Assembly (NCBI GenBank): GCA_963792365.1
Contig: CAWBVW010000001.1
Coordinates: 496,001 to 560,000, forward strand
Length of the DNA stretch: 64,000 bases
Reading direction: 5' to 3'
Source of the DNA: JAOUGY01 sp963792365
Lineage (GTDB): Bacteria; Actinomycetota; Acidimicrobiia; Spongiisociales; ZC4RG35
Below the pieces are notes generated by a model. It ran no database searches. It saw only the letters and a list, made by a program, of their open reading frames with translations, and had not been told where the DNA came from. Within the stretch, counting starts at the first letter, position 1; every line of letters begins with the position of its first letter. Shown in pieces: positions 1-7,418 of this stretch. A program made the position numbers and the translations under genes.

Positions 1-144
1 CTGGGCTCTCTGCGCGAACTCAGATTCCAGCTAGGCGTAGCAGCCGATCTCGGATTCTTCGAAGAGGCGGCGGCGGCAAGAATCGAGGCGGAGACGGGCG
101 AGCTGCGGGCAATGCTCTTGGGATTGAAACGTTCGTTGTCATGA
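1..144 (+). CDS. Four helix bundle protein, C-terminal fragment
   Basis: The window opens inside a reading frame that ends at TGA 142-144, giving 47 C-terminal residues that start LGSLRELRFQLGVAADLGF. The pattern of an amphipathic helix with a Leu-x-Glu-Leu core, a short turn and a final helix ending in LLGLKRSL resembles the last two helices of the four helix bundle family (the 23S rRNA intervening-sequence protein family), whose members are about 120 residues long. The role of that family is unknown. The N-terminal part lies outside the window, so the call rests on a short fragment. Confidence 0.55.
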   Translation: MGSLRELRFQLGVAADLGFFEEAAAARIEAETGELRAMLLGLKRSLS

Positions 145-244
145 CGATGCGCACCTGGAGCAGCGCCTGACGCCGGTGTCAGGCTCGTTGCTATTGGCTT
201 GTTGCTAGCTGCTCCGGGCTACCTCATCGACCCGTCACCGACTG

Positions 245-973
245 CTAGTCCACTTTGGCCAGCGTCCCCAGATACAGCTCAATGACTTTGGGATCGTTCA
301 GCAGCTCTTGGCCGGTATTGGTGTAGGCGTTTCGGCCCTGGTCGAGGACGTAGCCTCGGTCGCAGATCTGGAGGCAGCGGCGGGCGTTCTGCTCGACCAT
401 GATGACGGCGACGCCTGTTCTGTTGATCTGCTTGGTGCGGATGAAGACCTGATCTTGGAGGGCCGGTGAGAGCCCGGCCGAGGGCTCGTCGAGGAGCAGC
501 ACCTTCGGGTCCATCATCAGCGCCCGTCCCATCGCGAGCATCTGCCGCTCACCTCCGGAGAGCGAGCCGGCCCGCTGGCGAAGCCGTTCACCGAGGCGGG
601 GGAACAGCTCGGTGACGAAGCCGAGTCGATCGTCGAAGGTCTTGGGAGCGAGGAAGACACCCATTTCGAGGTTCTCTGCGATCGTCAGGCTCGGGAAGAC
701 GTTGTTGGTCTGCGGCACGTAGCCGATGCCGCGAGAGACCAGCTCGTGGGCCTTGAGCTTTGTGATGTCCTCGCCGTTGTAGACGACCTCACCGGCCGTC
801 ACATTGATGAGCCCAAAGAGCGCCTTCAGCATGGTCGACTTCCCGGCGCCGTTCGGTCCGATGATCCCGACGAGCTCGCCCTGTGCCACCTCCATGTTCA
901 CGCCGTTCAGGATGTTCACCTCGGGGATGTAGCCGGCGATCACGTCGGTGAGTCTGATGACTGGCTCACTCAT
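245..973 (-). CDS. livF: Branched-chain amino acid ABC transporter ATP-binding protein LivF
   Basis: Second ATPase of a high-affinity branched-chain amino acid (or amide/urea-type) importer, working on the cytoplasmic face with LivG. The 242-residue protein has Walker A GPNGAGKST at residues 39-47, the Q-loop in GYVPQTNN, the ABC signature LSGGE at 138-142, Walker B VLLLDEP at 158-164 and the switch histidine region VEQNARR. It ends like LivF, with ELYLG near the C-terminus. I start at the ATG at 973 because this places the protein at normal LivF length; it overlaps the end of livG by 8 bases. It is the last gene of livHMGF. The substrate cannot be read from the sequence because no binding protein gene is adjacent. 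Confidence 0.93.
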   Translation of the reverse strand: MSEPVIRLTDVIAGYIPEVNILNGVNMEVAQGELVGIIGPNGAGKSTMLKALFGLINVTAGEVVYNGEDITKLKAHELVSRGIGYVPQTNNVFPSLTIAENLEMGVFLAPKTFDDRLGFVTELFPRLGERLRQRAGSLSGGERQMLAMGRALMMDPKVLLLDEPSAGLSPALQDQVFIRTKQINRTGVAVIMVEQNARRCLQICDRGYVLDQGRNAYTNTGQELLNDPKVIELYLGTLAKVD

Positions 974-1862
974 GACTGGGGTCCGATCGTTCTCCCAGGA
1001 TGGCCGCATCCTGCGCCAGCTGGGCCTGCTCTTCCTCTTCGGACAGCGGAGCGTCGTGGTGAGCGCCGAGATAGGCGTCGATCACTGCCTGGTTGGCGCC
1101 GATCGTCTCGTGAGGTCCTTCGGCGATGACCTGCCCTTCCGCCATGACCACCACCCAGTCGGATATGTCGCGAACGACGTCCATGTCGTGCTCGACGAAG
1201 ACCACGCTGATCCCTTCATCCCGAAGATTCTTGACGTGCTCGAGGAGCGACTGGGTGAGCGCCGGATTGACGCCGGCCATGGGCTCGTCGAGACAGATGA
1301 GCGAAGGCGATGACATCAGCGCACGCGCCATCTCGAGCAGCTTGCGCTGCCCACCCGACAGTGTGCCGGCGAATTCGTTGCGCATGTGGTCGAGCTTGAA
1401 TCGGGCCAGTAGATCGTCGGCCCTGGCCTCGATCTCACGCTCCTGCGACGACCAGAGCGCCGGCACGATGCTACGGAAGAAGTTCTCCCCCTTCTGCTGC
1501 TTGGCGCCCAGTTTCATGTTGTCGATGACCGTCAGCTTGGTCAGAGACTTGGTGAGCTGGAAGGTCCGCACCATCCCCATTCGCGCCAGCTCGTGGGGAG
1601 CCTTGCGGTCGATCGGCTTGCCATTGAGCACCTTGGTGCCTGCATCTGGAGCATCGAATCCGGTGATGAGGTTGAAGAAGGTCGTCTTCCCCGCTCCGTT
1701 CGGTCCGATCAGAGCGGTGATCACCCCTCGCTGAATCTGGAGCTTGTCGACGTCGACCGCCACAAGACCGCCGAATGTCTTTCGAACACCCTCCACCGAC
1801 AGGATGGGGTCGGGCTTCGGGACGCCGGGCTCATGGGCGACAGACGACAGGTCAACGAGCAT
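966..1862 (-). CDS. livG: Branched-chain amino acid ABC transporter ATP-binding protein LivG
   Basis: First ATPase of the importer, 298 residues. About 20 extra residues precede the ABC core ILSVEGVRKTFGG. Walker A GPNGAGKT is at residues 53-60; further on are the Q-loop MVRTFQLTKSL, signature LSGGQRKLLEMARAL, Walker B LICLDEPMAGVNP and switch HD in VEHDMDVV. The long insert between Walker A and the signature (QQKGENFFRSIV...) is typical of LivG and separates it from LivF. The ATG at 1862 overlaps the livM stop by 11 bases, so the genes are translationally coupled. Substrate is inferred from family only. Confidence 0.93.
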   Translation of the reverse strand: MLVDLSSVAHEPGVPKPDPILSVEGVRKTFGGLVAVDVDKLQIQRGVITALIGPNGAGKTTFFNLITGFDAPDAGTKVLNGKPIDRKAPHELARMGMVRTFQLTKSLTKLTVIDNMKLGAKQQKGENFFRSIVPALWSSQEREIEARADDLLARFKLDHMRNEFAGTLSGGQRKLLEMARALMSSPSLICLDEPMAGVNPALTQSLLEHVKNLRDEGISVVFVEHDMDVVRDISDWVVVMAEGQVIAEGPHETIGANQAVIDAYLGAHHDAPLSEEEEQAQLAQDAAILGERSDPSHE

Positions 1863-2868
1863 CGAGCGCCATCTCCTCTCGCGACCCGAAGATGCCCTGA
1901 GGCCGGAAGGTCATCAGGGTGATGAGTCCGATACCGACGAGCATGAACCGGAAGATACCAACCTGGTTCGAGTCCATCACCGAGGCGGGGATGAATCCTT
2001 CGGCCACGAACTGGCGGAGGACGTTTTCGACGAACGCCAGCAAGCCCCAGAAAATCATCGAGCCCACGATGGGCGACCAGACCCTGCCGACGCCGCCGAG
2101 AATCAGGACGGTCCAGATGAAGAACGTGATGACTGGCACGAACGTGTCAGGCTGGACCGTCGACTTGGCGATGACCTGGAGCATCCCGGCCAGGCCGCCG
2201 ATGGCGCCGCCGAGCATCAACGACTGCATCTTGTACCAGTAGGCGTTCTTCCCCAGCGCACGGGCAGCGTCTTCATCCTCTCGGATGGCCTTGAGGACCC
2301 GGCCCCATGGGCTGCGCATGAGCTGCCACACGAGCAGCGCCAGGAGGACCACCATGATCCATCCCACGATCACGATGAACAGGTTGTTCCCTGTGAAGAA
2401 GAAGGGTCCCCAGTCGTACAGGTTCTGTTTGAAGGGGCTGAGGCTGTAGTACTCACCGGCGAACTCGTTGAGGCCCTCGGCGCCGCGGGTCAACCCGCGA
2501 AGCGTGGTGGATCGGGCCATGATGCGTATGACCTCAGAAGCGGCGATGGTCACGATGGCCAGGTAGTCGGCCCGCAGCCGCAGGGTCGGCACCCCGAGGA
2601 TCAGCGCCAGCACCAAGGCGAACACGACCCCGATCAGGAGCGCCAGGTACGGGTTGAGCTGCCAAGTGACGATGGCGATGCCAACCCCATATCCGCCCAT
2701 CGCCATGAAGCCGACGTGACCGAAGTTCAGCAGCCCGGTGTATCCGAAATGGATGTTAAGGCCGATGGCGGCCATGGCGAAGACCATCGCCTCCACTCCG
2801 ATGGCGGCGGAGACAGTGAGCTGGATGATCTGCGCCCAGTCGACGGCGGCGAGGGTTGGAGCGATCAT
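1852..2868 (-). CDS. livM: Branched-chain amino acid ABC transporter permease LivM
   Basis: Membrane permease of the importer, 338 residues, with about nine hydrophobic segments. The BPD_transp_2 signature regions are clear: NIHFGYTGLLNFGHVGFMAMGG near the start and GRVLKAIREDEDAARALGKN in the cytoplasmic EAA-like loop. The frame stays open upstream, but the ATG at 2868 forms an ATGA overlap with the livH stop (2865-2867) and gives the usual LivM N-terminus, so I use it. It pairs with LivH to form the channel. High confidence in family, lower in substrate. Confidence 0.93.
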   Translation of the reverse strand: MIAPTLAAVDWAQIIQLTVSAAIGVEAMVFAMAAIGLNIHFGYTGLLNFGHVGFMAMGGYGVGIAIVTWQLNPYLALLIGVVFALVLALILGVPTLRLRADYLAIVTIAASEVIRIMARSTTLRGLTRGAEGLNEFAGEYYSLSPFKQNLYDWGPFFFTGNNLFIVIVGWIMVVLLALLVWQLMRSPWGRVLKAIREDEDAARALGKNAYWYKMQSLMLGGAIGGLAGMLQVIAKSTVQPDTFVPVITFFIWTVLILGGVGRVWSPIVGSMIFWGLLAFVENVLRQFVAEGFIPASVMDSNQVGIFRFMLVGIGLITLMTFRPQGIFGSREEMALDAR

Positions 2869-4229
2869 CCGATCCGTTCCTTTCGACCGAGGATTCCTTG
2901 CGGGCGGACCAGCAACACGAGCGCCATGACGACCAGCGCCCCAACGTTCTTCAGCTCGATGGGAATGAACAACGTCGAGAGCTGGATCCCCAGACCGATG
3001 AGCAGGCAACCGACGAGAGCCCCATAGGCAGTGCCGAGTCCGCCGAGCGTCACTCCGGCGAAGATGAGGAGCAACACCCGGAAACCGCCCTCCCACAAGA
3101 CCTGGTCCGCTTGGGCGATGAACACGCCACCGAGGGCGGCGAGCGCCCCACCGGCGATCCACACCTGACTGATCACCCGCTGGACGTCGATTCCGGACGA
3201 CTCGGCGAGGTCGCGGTTGTCGGACACGGCCCGCATCGCCCGGCCGATGCGGGTGCGCTGGAGTAGCAGCCCCACCACCACGAGCACGAGGATCGACAGG
3301 ATCACTGCAGTGAGGTCACCAGGGGTGATGTCGACCACGCCGATCTTGATTGCTCGCTGACCGGCCACGCTTCGGTAGAAGCGACTTCCTCCACCGAAGA
3401 AGTAGAGGATGATGTAGCGAGCGAGGATCCCGACACCGATCGTGACCACCATCTGGGCGATCAGCGACGTCCCTTGGCGGCGCAGCGGTCCAAAGATGTA
3501 GCGATTCATCAGCCACCCCGTGGCACCACCCACCACGATCGCGGTAAAGGCCCCAAGGATGATCGTCACAAGGCGTTGGTCCGGCAACAGCCCGATGCTC
3601 GAGGCGAAGCTCTCGACGAGGAACGCTATGAACATTCCCCACGTGATCATCTCGGCGTGGGCGAAGTTGACGAGTCCGGTGGTGCCGAAGATCAACGAGA
3701 GGCCGATCGCGCCCATCGCCAAGAAGAGCCCGAGTTTGATCCCCTCGGTGGTCAGCTGCAGCACGCTCCGGAGGGTGTCCGAGTCATCCCCTCCAACGGG
3801 GCCGTCGCCCACCTGTAGACCGAACAACGCGGAGCCGGCTCGCCCAGTGTCGACCGTCACGGTCGCGGTCGCCCGCTCGGGATCGCGGAGGCCCACTCCC
3901 TCGGGAAGGGTTGTTGGATCGATCGTCACGCTGTACACGCCGGGGCTCTCCACGGGGAGGAAGAAGACGCCCTCGTCGTCGGTCACTCCATCACCGACCG
4001 GAGTTCCGTCGTCGGCTGTGACCGAAAAGGCAACGCCAACGGCCGGCGTGCTACCGGCTTCCGGGTCGTTGTACGAGACTTTGACCCGAACGCCCTGATC
4101 GGTTTCCTGGCCGAGGGCGGGGAATGGAGCGGCCATGAAGGCTGCCGAGATCAACATGATCAGGCCGACGAGGCGGCGTCGCCCGTCGGCCCCCTGGAAT
4201 CTATCGGTGAGTGCGGTGAACTGGCTCAC
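2865..4229 (-). CDS. livH: LivH-type permease with an N-terminal extracytoplasmic beta domain
   Basis: Permease subunit of the importer, 454 residues against about 290-310 for ordinary LivH. Residues 15-40 look like a signal peptide ending in PALGQ. Residues about 42-140 form a beta-rich domain of carboxypeptidase-regulatory or prealbumin-like type (GVAFSVTADDGTPVGDGVTD, then GVYSVTIDP). The LivH core begins near residue 155, with IFGTTGLVNFAHAEMITWG and the cytoplasmic loop MRAVSDNRDLAESSGID. It is first in livHMGF, and no LivJ/LivK binding protein is adjacent. The extra domain would sit outside the cell at the channel entrance and might dock a binding protein; that role is inference. Confidence 0.88.
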   Translation of the reverse strand: MSQFTALTDRFQGADGRRRLVGLIMLISAAFMAAPFPALGQETDQGVRVKVSYNDPEAGSTPAVGVAFSVTADDGTPVGDGVTDDEGVFFLPVESPGVYSVTIDPTTLPEGVGLRDPERATATVTVDTGRAGSALFGLQVGDGPVGGDDSDTLRSVLQLTTEGIKLGLFLAMGAIGLSLIFGTTGLVNFAHAEMITWGMFIAFLVESFASSIGLLPDQRLVTIILGAFTAIVVGGATGWLMNRYIFGPLRRQGTSLIAQMVVTIGVGILARYIILYFFGGGSRFYRSVAGQRAIKIGVVDITPGDLTAVILSILVLVVVGLLLQRTRIGRAMRAVSDNRDLAESSGIDVQRVISQVWIAGGALAALGGVFIAQADQVLWEGGFRVLLLIFAGVTLGGLGTAYGALVGCLLIGLGIQLSTLFIPIELKNVGALVVMALVLLVRPQGILGRKERIG

Positions 4230-4278
4230 GGATCAGGGACGTTAGCGAAGGTGAACGGGCGGTGCCCTCGTGTGGCAG

Positions 4279-4303
4279 GTTCACGCGTCAACGGCGCGTG
4301 AAC
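4279..4303. terminator. Stem-loop between the CBS gene and livH
   Basis: A 9-bp perfect stem (GTTCACGCG at 4279-4287, CGCGTGAAC at 4295-4303) with a 7-base loop lies in the 97-bp gap downstream of the CBS-domain gene and upstream of livH, both on the minus strand. No clear U-run follows, so it could be a weak terminator or a leader hairpin of livH. Confidence 0.45.
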
Positions 4304-4326
4304 TGTCGTCCGACGCCTGCGGAGGT

Positions 4327-4746
4327 TCAGCCCTCTTCATCGTCGTCGAGCTCAACCGATTCGAGGACGGCCGACAGCACGTCGGTCACCGACACCACCC
4401 CGAGCAGGCGACCCGACTCGACGACCGGGAGATGCCGGTACCCGGACTCGAGAAGCCATTGGGCGGCCTCGAACACATCGACGGAGGGTGCGAAGACGTC
4501 GGGTTCGGGCGTCATGGCCCTCCGAACGAAGTCCGAGGCTATGAGCCCGGACGCGAGACCCGCCACGAGATCGCGCTCGGTCAGCAACCCGATCAGCGCG
4601 CCTCCTTCTACGACACCCAATGAGCCGTGACCAGCGGCACGCATGGCCGAAGCTGCGTCCTCGAGCGACGTGTCCGGTCCGCAGACGTGTGCCGTTCCCA
4701 CCACCAAATCGCCAAGTGTCATACCTTGGACAGTAGTACCAACCAA
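4327..4746 (-). CDS. Tandem CBS-domain protein
   Basis: A 139-residue protein made almost entirely of two CBS motifs: residues about 9-65 (GTAHVCGPDTSLEDAASAM...GVVEGGALIGLLTERDLV) and about 75-133 (VFAPSVDVFEAAQWL...LPVVESGRLLGVVSVTDVL), followed by an acidic tail. Such pairs bind adenosine nucleotides and act as energy or redox sensors. I use the TTG start at 4746 because a GGAGG motif lies 8 bases upstream, whereas the ATG eight codons later has AAGG only one base away. Its target protein is unknown; it stands alone between the sigma factor gene and the liv operon. Confidence 0.8.
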   Translation of the reverse strand: MVGTTVQGMTLGDLVVGTAHVCGPDTSLEDAASAMRAAGHGSLGVVEGGALIGLLTERDLVAGLASGLIASDFVRRAMTPEPDVFAPSVDVFEAAQWLLESGYRHLPVVESGRLLGVVSVTDVLSAVLESVELDDDEEG

Positions 4747-4895
4747 CGCCCTCGCCTCCGTTCGTTCGGCGGGCGTCGAGGCGCACCACGTGTCGCCGCC
4801 CGGAGGAGAGTCCGGAGGAGATTGCCAATACGGTCAGGCTGAGCAGGGAGCTGGGCTTCAGAATCATGATTCCGAGGTTTCGGCGTCGGACAGCA

Positions 4896-4927
4896 GAAGA
4901 CCCCGTCGTGGTCACGACGGGGTCTTC
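4896..4927. terminator. Strong terminator hairpin after the sigma factor gene
   Basis: A 15-bp perfect stem (arms GAAGACCCCGTCGTG at 4896-4910 and CACGACGGGGTCTTC at 4913-4927) lies 24 bases beyond the sigma factor stop codon. The arms are complementary almost to the centre, so the loop is minimal. Position and strength fit a transcription terminator for the minus-strand sigma gene. Confidence 0.75.
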
Positions 4928-4951
4928 ATGCAGGTCGGATGTGATGCAATG

Positions 4952-5947
4952 TCAGATCAGGTCTTGTTCCCTGATCCCGAACGATGGGTGTCGAAGCCTG
5001 CACAAAGCCAGCTTCTCGAGTTGACGAATCCGCTCTCTGGTGAGGTTGAACTCCTCGCCGATCTCCTCCAGCGTCCGCGGCACACCGTCGTAGAATCCGT
5101 AACGGAGGGCCAGGATTCGACCTTCGCGCTGAGGCAGCCGGTCGATCGACTTCCTGAGAGAGTTGGCGACGTCCATCTCTTCGGTGATCTGGACCGGGTC
5201 GGCCGCATCTTCGTCCTCGATGAAGTCACCCAACTGGGCGCCGTCCTCGCCAACGGGCTGCTCGAGCGACACGGTGTCGGCCACGCCGAGCGCAAGCTCG
5301 ACCTTGTCGACGGTGACACCGGCCTCTTCGGCGATTTCCTCCGGCTTGGGATCACGTCCCAACTCGGCCTTGAGGCTGGCCTGAGCAGCTCGCACTGCTG
5401 CGAGCGTGTCATGGAGGTGTACCGGGATGCGGACCGTACGGGACTTGTCCGCGATCGCCCTCGTGATGGCTTGGCGGATCCACCACGTTGCGTAGGTGGA
5501 GAATTTGAAGCCTTTGCGCCAGTCGAACTTCTCGACGGCACGGATGAGTCCCAGGTTGCCTTCCTGGATCAGATCGAGGAAGTCGATTCCCGAGGTGTTG
5601 GCATATCGACGGGCGTTGGCCACCACCAAGCGCAGGTTGGCCGTGAGGAAGGCGTCCTTCGCTTCTCGACCCTTGCGCTCCTGGCGGCGCAGCTCGATCT
5701 CTTCCTTCTTGTCCTTGAACGTGCCCTGCTCGATCCGCTCGCCTGCCTGCTCGCCGGTCTCGATCATCTGGGCGAGCTCGACTTCCTGCTCGGCGGTGAG
5801 CAGGTCGTACTCACCGATGGCAGTGAGGTATTGGGATACGAGATCGGTTGTCAGGCGACCACGCTCGTCGGTCAGCTTGCTGACCACAGACTTGCGGGCG
5901 ACCTTCTCCTTTTCGCGGGAGTCGCGTCGCGGCTCGGCAGACGTCAC
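4952..5947 (-). CDS. RNA polymerase sigma factor, RpoD/SigA-like (group 1 or 2)
   Basis: Sigma-70 family protein of 331 residues. Region 1.2 begins at LTTDLVSQYLTAIGEYDLL, regions 2.1-2.4 span FLTANLRLVVANARRY to the DLIQEGNLGLIRAVEKFD and YATWWIRQAITRAI motifs, region 3 follows, and region 4.2 holds LEEIGEEFNLTRERIRQLE with the helix-turn-helix that reads the -35 box. The long region 1.1 extension of many housekeeping factors is absent, and the charged stretch KDKKEEIELRRQERKGR is inserted before region 2. It is therefore either a short primary factor or a HrdB/SigB-type group 2 factor. The GTG at 5947 is preceded by GGAGG at 10 bases. Confidence 0.9.
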   Translation of the reverse strand: MTSAEPRRDSREKEKVARKSVVSKLTDERGRLTTDLVSQYLTAIGEYDLLTAEQEVELAQMIETGEQAGERIEQGTFKDKKEEIELRRQERKGREAKDAFLTANLRLVVANARRYANTSGIDFLDLIQEGNLGLIRAVEKFDWRKGFKFSTYATWWIRQAITRAIADKSRTVRIPVHLHDTLAAVRAAQASLKAELGRDPKPEEIAEEAGVTVDKVELALGVADTVSLEQPVGEDGAQLGDFIEDEDAADPVQITEEMDVANSLRKSIDRLPQREGRILALRYGFYDGVPRTLEEIGEEFNLTRERIRQLEKLALCRLRHPSFGIREQDLI

Positions 5948-6180
5948 GGTTTGCGGACCTCCATGTTGGCTGCTGGGGTCGTGAGGATGCCCCCACCGGG
6001 CTCTCCGATCAAGAGAGCCCTCTCACGGCCACACAGTTGGGTACAGGTGTTCACCCGGGGGGTCACTATGACAGGTAACGGGGCTCTTGTGAACCCCCCA
6101 AGGACTCGCACTCGTCGATTTCCGGCAACCCCGCGGTTCTCAAGTGGAAACACCACGTTTCCCCAAGGTATTCCACAGAG

Positions 6181-6281
6181 TTGTCCACAGTCCGTGGACT
6201 ACTCGTCGGGCTCGCAATGGGTCGATCGGCCTAGATACTGCCCCGCCGATAGCGTTTCGAAACCGATACCTTGTGGACTAC
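6181..6281. promoter_or_regulatory. DnaA-box-like motif and GTGGACTAC repeats in the sigma gene upstream region
   Basis: The 525-bp gap between the divergent sigma factor and RNA methyltransferase genes (5948-6472) has no convincing gene. It contains TTGTCCACA at 6181-6189, matching the actinobacterial DnaA box, an inverted pair GTCCAC/GTGGAC at 6183-6199, and the 9-mer GTGGACTAC twice (6194-6202 and 6273-6281). The rest is GC-rich with short C/G runs. A regulatory role for the flanking promoters is possible but unproven. Confidence 0.35.
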
Positions 6282-6472
6282 GGCTCGTCGGTGTGGCAAC
6301 GACCACGCCAAGGGGTGCAGGTCCACGGGATGCCTTCGGATGGGGGCTACCGAGATCGCTCGCCACCCATCCGGCTTCATCCCCTCCGAACCGGGTGGGT
6401 GGCGGGCTCCTTGTGCACCCATGACAGCCCGCCCCTCCCGGCGGTGTGATGCTCGCCGCCTAGCCTCTGCCG

Positions 6473-7285
6473 ATGCCCGTCATCCCCATCGACGACGTCG
6501 ACGACCCCCGAATTCGAGTGTTCCGAGGGCTGAGGGACCACCAGCTGCGGATGTTCCGCGAGCGGACCGATGCCGAACTGGCGCCGATGTGCATCGTCGA
6601 AGGCGATCGCCTCATACGCCGCGCCCTGGGCGCCGGGATGGAGCCATTGTCGTTGCTTCGCGACCCCGGTCGCCCCGAGCCGATCGAGGCCGAGCTCCCG
6701 GACGACTTTCCCGTGTACACCGTCGAAGCCGACCTTGCCCCGAAGCTGGTGGGCATGCACATCCATCGCTGGGCGATGGCCTGTTTCCGTCGACCGCCAG
6801 AACGATCCTTCGAATCGGTGTTGGCGGACGATCCCAAGTCGCTCCTCCTGACGGATCGGGTGGTCAACCCGACGAACCTGGGCGCCATGGTGCGAACAGC
6901 CGCCGGACTCGGCGTCGGTGGATTGCTGTTGGATCCGGAATCCTGCGATCCCCTCTACCGGCGTGCGTCTCGCGTGTCGATGGGGGCGTCCTTCACGTTC
7001 CCCTGGGCGAGGGTGGCGGATATCGTCGCCACCATCGGCGTGCTCAAATCCTCAGGGTTCGGCGTCGTTGCGATCCAGCTGACTTCGACGGCCGTCGACC
7101 TCCACGACGTTCCACCACTCAGGCCCGTTGCGCTGGTAATGGGCAACGAGGGCTACGGGGTCTCCGAGCCGGTCCTCGAAAAGGCCGACGTGGTCGCCCA
7201 GATCCCGATGCACCAGGGTGTCGACTCCTTGAACGTCACGGCCGCTGCGGCGGTTGCGTGCTGGGAGATCACCCGACGCGCGTGA
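6473..7285 (+). CDS. TrmH/SpoU family RNA 2'-O-methyltransferase
   Basis: A 270-residue protein with an N-terminal substrate-binding part (IVEGDRLIRRALGAGMEPLSLL) and a C-terminal SpoU knot domain. The three SpoU motifs are visible: NPTNLGAMVRTAAGLGVGGL (motif 1 with the key Asn and Arg), ALVMGNEGYGVSEPVLEKAD (motif 2 with NEGxG) and IPMHQGVDSLNVTAAAAVACWE (motif 3). These enzymes methylate ribose 2'-OH in rRNA or tRNA using S-adenosylmethionine; the target nucleotide cannot be read from sequence. The ATG at 6473 gives the usual family length. Confidence 0.9.
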   Translation: MPVIPIDDVDDPRIRVFRGLRDHQLRMFRERTDAELAPMCIVEGDRLIRRALGAGMEPLSLLRDPGRPEPIEAELPDDFPVYTVEADLAPKLVGMHIHRWAMACFRRPPERSFESVLADDPKSLLLTDRVVNPTNLGAMVRTAAGLGVGGLLLDPESCDPLYRRASRVSMGASFTFPWARVADIVATIGVLKSSGFGVVAIQLTSTAVDLHDVPPLRPVALVMGNEGYGVSEPVLEKADVVAQIPMHQGVDSLNVTAAAAVACWEITRRA

Positions 7286-7418
7286 ACCTGCGGCGGCATC
7301 CCACCCCTCAACAGTCGGCTGCGCTCGGGCACAGTGGTCCTATGCACTCGGCGCCTAGGTGGTGGCCCCACCACGCGGGCGTGACGGTTTTGTCCCTCCG
7401 GAGGGGTACGGTTGCGCG

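Noticed and set aside
1744..3027. A 427-codon open frame on the plus strand opposite livG and livM.
   Set aside because: It is exactly antisense to strongly conserved permease sequence and has low-complexity His/Asp/Arg composition, as expected for the complementary frame of high-GC genes.
4643..6424. A 593-codon plus-strand frame opposite the sigma factor.
   Set aside because: Antisense of the sigma-70 gene, which has all conserved regions; the frame's product has no recognisable domain.
5948..6472. Chromosomal replication origin, because of the DnaA-box-like motif.
   Set aside because: Only one exact box, no AT-rich unwinding region, and no dnaA or dnaN nearby.
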